Shown: positions 7,846-16,381 of the stretch, piece by piece
How the letters are laid out: each line of letters opens with the position of its first letter
Position numbering within the stretch: the first letter of the stretch is position 1
Assembly (NCBI GenBank): GCA_016708435.1
Contig: JADJFV010000034.1
Coordinates: 248,001 to 312,000 of the forward strand
Origin: Leptospiraceae bacterium
Lineage (GTDB): Bacteria; Spirochaetota; Leptospiria; Leptospirales; Leptospiraceae
Reading direction: 5' to 3'
Length of the DNA: 64,000 nt
Made by a program: the position numbers and the translations under genes
The notes under the pieces: generated by a model
What the model saw: the letters and a program-made list of their open reading frames with translations, nothing else
Databases searched by the model: none
Told to the model about the DNA's origin: nothing

Positions 7846-8781
7846 ATGGAAGAAAGCAATTTTAATACAGTCATGAATTTACCATTTAATAAAGATAAAT
7901 CAGCAAAGGCTTTAATTGTAGAAGGTGGCGGAATGCGCGGAGCCTTTGCGGGCGGTGTGCTTTCTGCTATGTGCAAATACCACCCAGCGGATAATTTCGA
8001 TTTGGTAATTGGAGTGTCGGCTGGTTCGTGTTCTCTTGCATATTATACGATTGAAGAAGAGCATAAACCATTTTCCAAGCAAACGATTCTAGATATTTGG
8101 AAAAATGAATTAGATGGCTCCAAATTCATTTCCCTGATGAATTTTTTAAAGGGAAAAAAACCACTGGATCAAAAGTATTTAATTGACTATCTTCTAGGTG
8201 AGAAGTATAGACTTCGAGCTGAAATCTTGCACAAAGAATCTACAGTTCCATTTTACGTTGTGGTGTCTAATCTGAATACTCTGCTTCCTGAATATGTAAG
8301 AGCGAGTAAGGATAATATACTGCAATTATTAAAAGCAGCGACTTCCCTGCCGATAGCCACGAGAGGCAAAGAATGGCTGGGACAAAAACTGTATACGGAT
8401 GGGGGAGTAATGGATCCGATTCCTATCAAGGCAGTAATTGCAGCAGGCTATAGGGATATAACAGTCGTATTAAATAAATCAAGAGACCATTTCTCTATGC
8501 CTGTTGGAAAAATAGTAAGTTTTCTTTCGTTTCCAACGCTACCAAATGTAGCTAAGTTCTTGCGAGAAAAACACCACTTAGCGTACAACGAAGCAAAGGC
8601 TATTATAAATAACCCACCGCGCGGAATAAAAATAAAAATACTAGAACCAGAACATAAGATAGATATAGGTCTGACTACGACAAATAAAAAATCTTTAATA
8701 CAGACTGTGAATCATGGTTGGGAAGTCGCCTATCGCATGTTCAATCATAAAAACAAGCGACGAGCTAAATCCCATAAGTAA
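7846..8781 (+). CDS. Patatin-like phospholipase
   Basis: All catalytic elements of bacterial patatins are visible. The oxyanion-hole loop is EGGGMRGAFAGG (residues 26-37), the nucleophile elbow is GVSAGS (Ser58) and the dyad aspartate is in DGGVMDP (Asp185). Length (311) fits the YjjU/RssA-type group. Patatins hydrolyse acyl ester bonds in phospholipids. There is no signal peptide, so it probably acts in the cytoplasm or at the inner membrane. ATG 7846 is the first start, and the 20 residues before the domain look unstructured. The STAS gene ends convergently 13 bases downstream. Confidence 0.9.
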   Translation: MEESNFNTVMNLPFNKDKSAKALIVEGGGMRGAFAGGVLSAMCKYHPADNFDLVIGVSAGSCSLAYYTIEEEHKPFSKQTILDIWKNELDGSKFISLMNFLKGKKPLDQKYLIDYLLGEKYRLRAEILHKESTVPFYVVVSNLNTLLPEYVRASKDNILQLLKAATSLPIATRGKEWLGQKLYTDGGVMDPIPIKAVIAAGYRDITVVLNKSRDHFSMPVGKIVSFLSFPTLPNVAKFLREKHHLAYNEAKAIINNPPRGIKIKILEPEHKIDIGLTTTNKKSLIQTVNHGWEVAYRMFNHKNKRRAKSHK

Positions 8782-8794
8782 TTGAACAAAGCTA

Positions 8795-9100
8795 TTATAT
8801 AATATTAAGATGCTTATCCAGATTTGCAATCTTGAGGATAGTCATCGTTTCGTGTCCAATATTCTTAATCTTTAGAATTCCATTCTTTTCATTCACGTAT
8901 TTTTGTGAATTAAAGATGGCTCCAATACCGGATGAATCAATATATACATTTTCACCAAAATCCAATACTATATCCAAAATACCATTATCTACCTGTTTCA
9001 TGATTAGCTCTTTAAGCTGGATAGCATTTTTTAAGCTAATATTTCCGTTTAAGGAGATTGTACATACACCGTTGACTACTTCGACTTCTGATTTAAACAT
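8795..9100 (-). CDS. STAS-domain anti-sigma-factor antagonist
   Basis: A stand-alone 101-residue STAS domain. Visible landmarks are the N-terminal strand GVCTISLNGNIS, the alpha helix NAIQLKELI and the phospho-site loop VYIDSSGIGAIF, where Ser56 or Ser57 is the expected phosphorylation site. Proteins of this class sequester anti-sigma kinases when dephosphorylated and are switched by SpoIIE-type phosphatases such as the one at 398-1399. No anti-sigma kinase is adjacent, so the partner must be encoded elsewhere. It is a monocistronic minus-strand gene with its own upstream A+T-rich region at 9101-9221. Confidence 0.9.
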   Translation of the reverse strand: MFKSEVEVVNGVCTISLNGNISLKNAIQLKELIMKQVDNGILDIVLDFGENVYIDSSGIGAIFNSQKYVNEKNGILKIKNIGHETMTILKIANLDKHLNII

Positions 9101-9221
9101 AATTCCTCTTTCTTACTCTTACTATATCGTTCCTATGTTGCAAGGAATTTATCTATAAAAAAACATTTTTTTATATATAATTTATCTTGCAATCTATTCA
9201 TGGATTTGCATTCATTCACTC

Positions 9222-10175
9222 ATGAAAATTAAATTTTGGGGCGTCCGAGGCTCTATTGCCTCTCCTAGTTCAGGCAAGGCAATTAAGGCTAAAGTCGAGA
9301 AAATCCTTGCAATGGCAACTCCTGCAGACATTCAAAGTCAGGATTCAATTAAAAGCTTTCTAGATACATTGAATTTTTCTATCCTTAATACTTACGGTGG
9401 AAACACAACTTGTCTGGAAATTCGTGATTCAAAGAATAATCTTTTTATTATAGATGGTGGAACCGGATTGAGAGAGTTGGGTAATTCGATTTTAATGGAA
9501 GGATTCCTTGAGGGAAAAGGCAGGGCGAATTGGATATTTACTCATACACACTGGGATCATCTACAGGGGATTCCATTTTTTGTTCCGCTTTATATTCCCG
9601 GGAATCGTTTTGATTTTTATACCTCTATCGACGGGTTAGAAGAACGTATCAAATACCAGCACCGAAATACTCATTTCCCTGTTCCTTACGAAGCGTTATC
9701 TGCAACAAAGAATTATTCTTTTGTGCAAGAAGGGGATACAGTTCAAATTGATAATATTTCCCTTCTTTCCAAATCAGTGCGTCATCCGGGTGGAAGTTAT
9801 TCCTATAAGATGACAGAAGGCGATAAAACGTTCATCTTTGCGTCTGACGCAGAGTTTAATATTGATGAAATGGAAAATATTGATCTTTATATCGAATATT
9901 TTCGTGGGGCAGATGTATTAGTATTTGATACCCAATACACATTTGATGAGTCCTTAAAGAAAATCGACTGGGGTCATAGCTCTGCATCTATCGCAACAGA
10001 TATTGCTCTCAAAGCTGGCGTAAAACAACTCGTAATGTTTCACCATGATCCATCTTATGATGATGACAAACTAGATGCAGTCTATCTCCGCGCTCTCAAT
10101 TACAAAGAAATGTTTGATAAAAACAATGCACTCGATATTATCATGGCTTATGAAGGTCTTGAGATAGAAATATAG
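9222..10175 (+). CDS. Metallo-beta-lactamase-fold hydrolase
   Basis: The protein opens with KFWGVRGSIASP and YGGNTTCLEI, the hallmark of the MBL subgroup that includes cyclic-nucleotide phosphodiesterase-like enzymes. The metal motif HTHWDH is at residues 108-113. Further ligand candidates are RHPGGS near 187, a DAEF aspartate near 208 and FHHDPSYDD near 275. An unusual insertion of about 35 residues (residues 16-50) sits between the first two strands. The substrate is unknown: RNA processing, cyclic nucleotides and phosphorylcholine are all used in this family. ATG 9222 fits the family's N-terminus exactly. Confidence 0.85.
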   Translation: MKIKFWGVRGSIASPSSGKAIKAKVEKILAMATPADIQSQDSIKSFLDTLNFSILNTYGGNTTCLEIRDSKNNLFIIDGGTGLRELGNSILMEGFLEGKGRANWIFTHTHWDHLQGIPFFVPLYIPGNRFDFYTSIDGLEERIKYQHRNTHFPVPYEALSATKNYSFVQEGDTVQIDNISLLSKSVRHPGGSYSYKMTEGDKTFIFASDAEFNIDEMENIDLYIEYFRGADVLVFDTQYTFDESLKKIDWGHSSASIATDIALKAGVKQLVMFHHDPSYDDDKLDAVYLRALNYKEMFDKNNALDIIMAYEGLEIEI

Positions 10176-10222
10176 TTTAATTACGCGAAGGCTTTTAGTA
10201 GCGGATAACTGAATGTTGCTGT

Positions 10223-10316
10223 CAAGAATACTATCAAATATACTCTCATTGATACTTAGGATTTTTTTTAAGTATCTTTGAGAGTATCATTCATAGTATC
10301 TTTGATAGTATTCTTG
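10223..10316. repeat. Long imperfect hairpin with nested GATAGTAT repeats
   Basis: CAAGAATACTATCAAA at 10223-10238 is the exact complement of TTTGATAGTATTCTTG at 10301-10316. The inner parts (GATACTTA and TAAGTATC, GAGAGTATC) also pair once a gap of about 12 bases is allowed. The right arm holds extra copies of an AGTATC-TTTGA unit. It lies in a 309-base intergenic gap between the MBL gene and the MNT gene. It could terminate transcription or be a palindromic extragenic repeat. Confidence 0.55.
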
Positions 10317-10351
10317 AGATATGGACAAGTAGGTAATGGTTACTATTAGTT

Positions 10352-10378
10352 GTGTCGGAGATAACAATCATTAGGCTT
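10352..10378. repeat. 27-base direct repeat, copy 1
   Basis: The 27 bases here match 11046-11072 at 25 positions, in the same orientation. Copy 2 overlaps the stop codon of the UPF0175 gene. The pair brackets the MNT gene and the HEPN remnant. This could reflect recombination between the 3' ends of two related genes, or the junctions of an inserted segment. Confidence 0.6.
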
Positions 10379-10484
10379 TTTATCCGGGATGCAAGTTTTC
10401 AATCTTCCTAACAATAATTTAAATGTTGACTAGATTTCTAAAGAATACAGTATAAAGTATAAATAAAACTGAACTAAATAATTT

Positions 10485-10823
10485 ATGAATCTAGCAAAAA
10501 GTATACTAATAACGAATGATCCATTGATAAAAGGAATAGTTGAACAGATAGTAAAATCAGCTCAACCAATATCTATTTATTTATTTGGCTCTACTTCGCG
10601 AGGAGATAATAAAGCAAATAGTGATTTAGATTTTCTAGTATTAGTTCCTGAAAATCAACATCGTAGAAAAACAGCTCAAAAACTATACCAGGAAGTCGAA
10701 AGTAAATCTGTTCCTTGTGATTTTGTTGTAGCAACTCCTTCTATCCTCGAAAAAAACCGAAATAATTCATATCGTATCTATTCAAATGCATTAAAGGATG
10801 GAATTCTTCTGTATGGCAAATGA
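10485..10823 (+). CDS. MNT-type minimal nucleotidyltransferase (antitoxin-like)
   Basis: This 112-residue protein has the nucleotidyltransferase signature LFGSTSRGDNKANSDLDFLV (residues 33-52), with Asp47 and Asp49 as metal ligands and a likely third aspartate at Asp79 (CDFVV). Minimal nucleotidyltransferases of this size are usually encoded with a HEPN ribonuclease. In the MntA/HepT pairs the MNT protein neutralises the toxin by adding nucleotides to it. The downstream frame is exactly such a HEPN gene, but only its tail is left. The MNT gene itself looks intact, so it may be an orphan antitoxin. Confidence 0.85.
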   Translation: MNLAKSILITNDPLIKGIVEQIVKSAQPISIYLFGSTSRGDNKANSDLDFLVLVPENQHRRKTAQKLYQEVESKSVPCDFVVATPSILEKNRNNSYRIYSNALKDGILLYGK

Positions 10824-10829
10824 GGATAA

Positions 10830-10976
10830 TGCGCAACTAAGTTGACTGATTATGCGGTTAGTATGCGTTATCCGGGAGACTATGAAGAGATTACAGAAGA
10901 TGAATACAAGGAAGCAATTCAGTTGGCATCTGCTGTTTTAAATTGGGCTGAAGATATAGTAATGGGATTAATTTAA
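10830..10976 (+). pseudogene. HEPN-domain (HepT-like) gene remnant
   Basis: Starting 7 bases after the MNT stop, an open frame of 48 codons reads LTDYAVSMRYPGDYEEIT from residue 6 and ends AVLNWAEDIVMGLI. This is the characteristic C-terminal helix region of HEPN partners of MNT proteins (a YAVxxRYPGxY-type motif). The N-terminal two thirds, including the catalytic RxxxxH region, are missing, and a TAA precedes the fragment in frame. I conclude that a toxin gene was truncated by an internal deletion. A GTG or TTG start inside would give only a short inactive peptide. Confidence 0.7.
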
Positions 10977-11045
10977 TTTTTCAATTAGGTATAATTCTCT
11001 TACCTTAGAGAGTGTGTAATATTTAATAAGGCAATGAAAGGAGAA

Positions 11046-11072
11046 GTATCGGAGATAACAATCATTAAGCTT
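11046..11072. repeat. 27-base direct repeat, copy 2
   Basis: Second copy of the 27-base repeat found at 10352-10378 (two mismatches). It covers the end of the UPF0175 gene, so both copies read as a stop codon plus 3' flank on the minus strand. Confidence 0.6.
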
Positions 11073-11310
11073 GATCTAGGAATTTTAAGGTTTCTAAATC
11101 TTTTTCTAATTCTTCTTCGTCGTAATGAATGGAGATATTTCTATTTCCTAATTCTTTCTGGAAATCTAAATAACTAATTTCAGCAAGTTTGCTTGCTTGT
11201 TCTAAAGTTAGAATATCTTTCTCATAAAGGTATATAGCAAATTCTAGTTTTAAATTTGCTTCTGCGAGAAATGTATTTTGTATATATTGATCTGCGATTT
11301 TTAAAACCAT
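11065..11310 (-). CDS. UPF0175 family small protein (antitoxin-like), orphan
   Basis: This 81-residue protein follows the UPF0175 pattern: LEFAIYLYEKDILTLEQASK, then LAEISYLDFQKELGNRNI, then HYDEEELEKDLETL at residues 62-75. The middle looks like a short helix-turn-helix. UPF0175 proteins are usually followed by a PIN-domain (DUF3368) toxin gene, and here nothing coding follows downstream on the minus strand. The start ATG 11310 has a good AAGGAG ribosome binding site seven bases upstream. It sits in an eroded stretch with the HEPN remnant, which supports loss of a partner, though some genomes do carry UPF0175 genes alone. Confidence 0.75.
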   Translation of the reverse strand: MVLKIADQYIQNTFLAEANLKLEFAIYLYEKDILTLEQASKLAEISYLDFQKELGNRNISIHYDEEELEKDLETLKFLDQA

Positions 11311-11790
11311 GCTTTTTCTCCTTCTGTATACATTTAAGTATGTAATAATAAGTTAGTCAACTAAGAAATTTGTCATGGAAGATGGAGATCCTATGATAGT
11401 GAGCGGGGATTTTTTGCCACAGAGGCACTGAGGCACAGAGGGTTGGGGATAATGGTTAATTTTGAATGATGAATTATGAATGGAAGAGTTGGAGTAGGGA
11501 TAGCTTTTTCTGTCATTCCCGAAATTTTCTATCGGGAATCTCAAAAACTACAAATTACCGAAATCGCTTGGTTGTCGTGTAAGCGCAGCAAAAGGGAGGA
11601 GCACATTCGGCAGACTCAGTGCAGGTTTCTAGAATGACGGATTGTTTATTCTGCTGATATTGTTTCCTGTCTTTAAATCGAATTGATATTATTTAGAGCG
11701 AGGTTAAAACTATTTCAGTAAAGTCAAAATTCATAATTTATTCTATTTTGTCTGTACGTCCTGCTATACTTACTTAACAGTGGAGATATT
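11311..11790. repeat. Non-coding stretch with dispersed repeats
   Basis: This 480-base gap before the methyltransferase gene holds a GCCACAGAGGCACTGAGGCA repeat at 11416-11435. It also holds an AATTTTGAATGATGAATTAT-like A+T-rich string near 11459, and an element bounded by GTCATTC (11512-11518) and its complement GAATGAC (11632-11638). Inside the latter, ATTCCCGA at 11515 pairs with TCGGGAAT at 11532. Small frames crossing this stretch have no ribosome binding site. I see no tRNA or gene. Confidence 0.5.
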
Positions 11791-12663
11791 ATGATAGCGG
11801 TTAATTCGTATTTTTCGGGAGCGGGGTTATTTGATATTGGTCTCTCGCTTGCAGGCTTAGAGATTAAGCAAAGTTTTGAAATTGATTCAATTTGTTGTGA
11901 GACTCAAAGAAAAAATTTTACGCATGAAGTCAAAGAGTGTGATATCACAAAAAAGTTAGTCTTCGATGAGATAAAGTCAGATGTAATGGTTGCCACTTAT
12001 CCTTGCACAAAATATTCAACAGCCGCAAATCTACATGGGACAAGAACAGGAGATGATTTATTTTTGCATTTCTTCCGTCATATTGCGATGCAGAGACCAG
12101 AAGTCTATGTGGTAGAAAATGTCCCCGGGATGAAAAAGTTTCCAGTCGTAATGGAGGCTATGAGTAAGTTGCCCGATTACTATGTTTCCGTTTTTTGTCC
12201 CGTGCAAACAGAAAAATTTCTTCCGCAACGAAGAGATAGATTAATTCTAATTGGTTCCCGTAAATACTTTCTATGGCGTGAGCCTGAATCAACAAATAGA
12301 ATCAAACTAAAAGACATTCTAGAAAAAAATCCAGATATTAAAATTCCAAATTATGTATACTCTCGTCTAGAAGGGAAATACAGGGATTTGCCAATCATCT
12401 CTGATCCTGATAAAGATGATATCGCTCCAACTTGTGTTGCCCATTATTCCAAAGATAGAGGCACTCGTTTAGTCAAAGATAAATTTCATTCGAAAGGCTT
12501 ACGTCCATATACCACAACCGAGTATGCAAGACTCCAAGGTGTTCCTGATTGGTTTCAATTTGCTGGCAACGATTCGCAAGTGTATAAACAAATTGGTAAC
12601 GGTGTTCCGGTTGTGTTTGGCGAATGGATTGGGCGAGAGATTAAGAGGTATTTTGGGAGATGA
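11791..12663 (+). CDS. dcm: C5-cytosine DNA methyltransferase
   Basis: All core motifs are in order and intact. Motif I is YFSGAGLFDIGL (residues 7-18), and the catalytic cysteine is in YPCTKYS (Cys72). Motif VI is VVENVPG (107-113), motif VIII is PQRRDRLILIG (145-155) and motif X is QIGNGVPVVFG (267-277). The enzyme transfers methyl from S-adenosylmethionine to cytosine C5. At 290 residues it is short, with a small target-recognition region between about 165 and 235. It precedes the PLD/helicase gene by 109 bases on the same strand, so it may be the modification arm of a defence or epigenetic system. Confidence 0.92.
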   Translation: MIAVNSYFSGAGLFDIGLSLAGLEIKQSFEIDSICCETQRKNFTHEVKECDITKKLVFDEIKSDVMVATYPCTKYSTAANLHGTRTGDDLFLHFFRHIAMQRPEVYVVENVPGMKKFPVVMEAMSKLPDYYVSVFCPVQTEKFLPQRRDRLILIGSRKYFLWREPESTNRIKLKDILEKNPDIKIPNYVYSRLEGKYRDLPIISDPDKDDIAPTCVAHYSKDRGTRLVKDKFHSKGLRPYTTTEYARLQGVPDWFQFAGNDSQVYKQIGNGVPVVFGEWIGREIKRYFGR

Positions 12664-12772
12664 TTTAAAATGGAAATTAAAAGAAATTTGAAAACGAATA
12701 TTAATTTATAATCGACACAAAGATTAAAGTAAATTCAGTAGGATATGTCCTATTGAAAAGCAGATTATTCGA

Positions 12773-15700
12773 ATGTTGCAACAAGGTCTATACGAAAAAC
12801 TCATTGATAAATTGATTTATACTAAAATCAATGCCTTAGATAAAAACATATTTTATATCAAAGAGAATCCAATTGATAGAGCAGAGGCAGCAAGAGTTCT
12901 TTCGCAACATTTGACTGAGATTATAAAAATTGCACTCAGCCAAATTTCTGGAGAAGAGAGTCTAGAAGAGCAAATTAAACTTTCCAATAAAATCATTTTA
13001 CTTTTAAAATCGGAATTGCAAGAAGAAAGTTTTGAAGAAGACATTATAGCGACAGAAGGAAAAATCCTTTCGGCAATCTTCTCGAAAGTAGATGCTAGAT
13101 TTTCTGATTTTGAAAAACATCTGAAGGAAATTACGCCTTACACTCGTTTGTCGCAAAGTGAGCTTTTTACAGGAAATAACGCTGGTATTTCGCTTGAGAG
13201 TGAAATCAAAAAAGAAATATTATCTTCGGACAAAATTCATTTCCTTGTTTCTTTTATTAAATGGACTGGCATTCGAATCTTTGAAAGAGAATTACAAGAG
13301 TTTACCGATAGAGGTGGTCAATTAAAGATTATTACAACTTCTTATATGGGTGCAACGGACTTAAAAGCAGTAGAATATTTAGCAGGTCTAAAAAACACAG
13401 AAGTAAAAATTTCTTATAATACAGATAACGAAAGACTACATGCAAAAGCTTATTTATTTTTTAGAGAAACAGGATTTCATACTGGATATATAGGATCATC
13501 GAATCTTTCTCGCTCTGCATTAACGAATGGACTTGAGTGGAATATGAAAATTACCACGAGAGAAGTAAGTCATATCATAGACAAGTTTCAAAAAACATTT
13601 GATACCTATTGGCAAGACAAAGAGTTTGAATTATTTAAAATAGGAGAGAATTCCGAAAAATTAAGACTAGCACTCAAAAAAGAAAAAAGTTCAGATAAAA
13701 ACAATTCTCTTTCGTATTTTGATTTAAGACCTTTTCCTTTTCAGGAAGAAATATTAGAGAAGCTACAAACAGAAAGACAAGTTCACGATCGTTATAAAAA
13801 CCTAATTGTAGCTGCGACTGGAACCGGAAAACTGTTATCTCTGCTTTTGATTTTAAAAGCTTTATAGCAAAAAATTCTAACGCAAAACTATTATTTATCG
13901 CTCATAGAAAAGAAATTTTAGAACAAGCAAGAGCCACCTTCCAAGGAATCCTCAAAGATAATAATTTTGGAGAGCTTTTTGTGGATGGAATCGAGCCTGA
14001 AAAGTATGACTCCGTATTTGCTTCTGTTCAGACATTGAATAATCGAATCAATTCTTTAAATCTGTCTGAGTCATTTTATGACTTCATCATTGTAGATGAA
14101 GTGCATCATATTGCGGCTAATAGCTATCGTCCCATACTGAGTAGATTTAAACCCAAAGTATTATTAGGACTAACTGCTACACCGGAAAGAATGGACGGAG
14201 AGGATATTCTTAAAGATTTTTGTAATACAATTGCCGCTGAAATTCGATTGCCAGAAGCTTTAAATAGAAAACTACTTTGTCCATTTCAGTATTTTGGGAT
14301 TACGGATAATATCGATTTGTCGAATGTAGAGTGGAAAAATGGAAGATACCTTCCAAGTGAACTTACGAAACTTTATACACAAAACGATAAAAGAGTTGGG
14401 GATATTATCTCTGGTCTGGAGAAATATTTGCGAGATATAAAGGAAGTTCGTGCTCTATGCTTTTGTGTTTCCCAAGAGCATGCGGAGTATATGGCTGAGA
14501 AGTTTACTCTTGCTGGATTCAAGGCTGACTATTTAGTAAGTTCGCGAAGTGATGAAAGAGAAGAGTTAAGAAAAAAATTTCTTAGAAAAGAAATCAATTA
14601 TTTATTTGTAGTAGATATATTTAATGAAGGAATTGATATTCCTGACATTGATACTGTTTTATTTCTACGACCAACTGAGAGTCTAACGATATTTTTACAA
14701 CAGCTAGGACGAGGTTTACGTTTAGCAGAGGGTAAGGATTGTTTAACCGTTTTAGATTTTGTAGGAAATTCTAGACCAGAATATGACTTTGAAGGAAAGT
14801 TTAGAGCACTTATTGGTAAGACGAATACATCTATCCAAAAAGAAATAGAGGATGATTTTCCGCATCTTCCACTTGGCTGCACAATTATTTTAGAGAGAAA
14901 GGCAAAAGATTTTATCATTCAAAATATTAAGCAAGCAACGAATCTAAATAAAAACCAGCTATTAAATAAAATACGAAATTACAAATACCAAACTACCTTG
15001 CCACTTACCTTAAAAAATTTTATCAACTTCTATCATATACCAATACAGTATATTTATAAAAGAGGAAACTGGAAGCGTCTTTGTGTGCTGGCAGAGCAAA
15101 TAGAAGATTATCCGCAAGAGAATGAGTTAGAAATTTATAGAGCTATAAGTAAGAAATGGCTTTCTAGTGTTTCGAATTCGTATTTTAAGTTTATTTTAGA
15201 ATTAGCAAATAAGAATTTTTTCATTGAATTCAAATCCCTTTCTGAAGAAGAAAAGATTTTTTGTTTACTGCTTCACTATGATGTATGGCAGAACGCGAGT
15301 GGATTTGATTCCTTGGAAGAGAGCATTCGGACAATTGGAAAAAATAAAGTTCTAATGGAAGAAATTCAAGAGATAATGGAAATTCTTTTAGATAAAATTG
15401 ACTTTTTAGAAATAGAGAATCAATTACCTTACTCTCAACCTTTAAAAATTCATGGAAGGTATACAAGAGAACAGATATTAGCCGCTTTTGGCTTTAGTAG
15501 TTTTGAAAAGAAATCTTCCAATAGAGAAGGAGTTGCGGAGAATAAAGAGTTGAATACGGAAATTTTATTTATTGATTTGATTAAATCAGAAAAAGATTTT
15601 TCTCCAACAACAATGTATCAAGATTATGCGATAAGCGATACTTTATTTCATTGGCAATCTCAGAATTCTACTAGTGAAGATAGAGGAAAGGGGTTATCTT

Positions 15701-15912
15701 ATATTAACCACGTAAAACTTGGCAAAAAGATTTTACTCTTTGTTCGAGAGCGCAATGCAGATGAATTCGGCATTACAATGTCTTATGTTTTTATTGGAGA
15801 AGGCATATACCAAAAGCATACTGGTTCCAAACCAATGAGCATTACTTGGGAATTAAAAACACCAATGCCCGCCTATCTCTGGAAAGATTCCGCAAAAATG
15901 GCTGTAGGTTAA
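12773..15912 (+). pseudogene. PLD-nuclease / DEAD helicase / DUF3427 protein, frameshifted
   Basis: The sequence encodes one protein of about 1046 residues interrupted by a single missing base. The first frame (12773-13867) has a PLD-type nuclease motif, LHAKAYLF with His223 and Lys225, then GSSNLS. It ends shortly after VAATGTGK at residue 346. Reading resumes in the +1 frame as TVISAFDFKSF, with DEVHH, a helicase C-terminal domain (QQLGRGLR) and a DUF3427-type end (YINHVKLGKKILLFVRE, GSKPMSITWELK). The break lies at 13827-13831 in a run of four A where five restore the frame. It may be a sequencing slip, a real mutation or a slippage switch. Such proteins occur in defence islands next to methyltransferases. 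Confidence 0.85.
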
Positions 15913-16083
15913 ACCCGCAGACAAAAATGGTTTAGAGAATTAGCAGAAAAAGTTACACCTAAGAAAAACCTCAAAAAATTCAATTACGGGTTACTCGACT
16001 TTACCCGCAAAGTATGTAAGACTAAGAAACCGGTATGTAAAGAATGTTTATTGGCTAGTAGATGTGAGTATTTAAAGGATTAG
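15913..16083 (+). pseudogene. C-terminal remnant of an Nth/MutY-type HhH-GPD DNA glycosylase
   Basis: Directly after the helicase stop, in the same frame, 56 codons end in a [4Fe-4S] loop: CKTKKPVCKECLLASRC. The cysteine spacing is C-x6-C-x2-C-x5-C, exactly that of endonuclease III and MutY family glycosylases. The preceding residues (NYGLLDFTRKVC) match the helix before the cluster in that family. The helix-hairpin-helix and catalytic aspartate region are absent, so this is a truncated relic. G:T-mismatch glycosylases of this family often accompany C5 methyltransferases to repair deaminated 5-methylcytosine, which would suit the neighbouring dcm. Confidence 0.72.
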
Positions 16084-16144
16084 TCTTTTGATTTCAAATA
16101 AAGATAAAAGCTTAATAGTGTTGCTGCATTAGAAATAGTGGCAA

Positions 16145-16258
16145 CTACTGTTTTGCCCTTCTCGCTGACATTCGTGCAATAATTTGAATAATCATATAAA
16201 AACCAAATGAAAAACTAAAAAAGAAACTGAGCCAAAAGTAAATATCAATAGATTCCAT
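16145..16258 (-). CDS. Small single-pass membrane peptide (37 residues)
   Basis: A minus-strand frame from ATG 16258 to TAG at 16145 encodes a 37-residue peptide. A central hydrophobic segment (about residues 7-28, rich in Phe and Ile) is followed by a positively charged tail (ARMSARRAKQ), as in small inner-membrane proteins with the tail inside. An AGAGGGA ribosome binding site lies about six bases before the ATG, which is the main reason to report it. It is isolated in a 424-base gap and has no recognised family. It could be chance. Confidence 0.4.
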   Translation of the reverse strand: MESIDIYFWLSFFFSFSFGFYMIIQIIARMSARRAKQ

Positions 16259-16381
16259 TTATTTCCCTCTGCATATTAGACATCGTAATGCCTTTTAGAA
16301 ACTAGTATATCATATTATATTCTAATCAACTCATTTTCTTTCTATCGTTCTAATAGGTTGTAATCTAAACGAACTAAAATA

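Noticed and set aside
7542..7976. 144-codon frame on the minus strand across the patatin start
   Set aside because: It runs antisense into a clearly real patatin gene and lacks a ribosome binding site; composition is that of non-coding A+T-rich DNA.
10223..10316. CRISPR-like array
   Set aside because: The repeats are inverted and unevenly spaced, with no unique spacers of constant length and no cas genes in the window.
11353..11544. 63-codon minus-strand frame before dcm
   Set aside because: The frame is built from dispersed repeat sequence (GCCACAGAGGCAC and ATTCCCGA hairpin).
11791..16083. DISARM defence system
   Set aside because: A methyltransferase and a PLD domain are present, but the DrmA and DrmB hallmark genes are not, and here the PLD domain is fused to a DUF3427 helicase.
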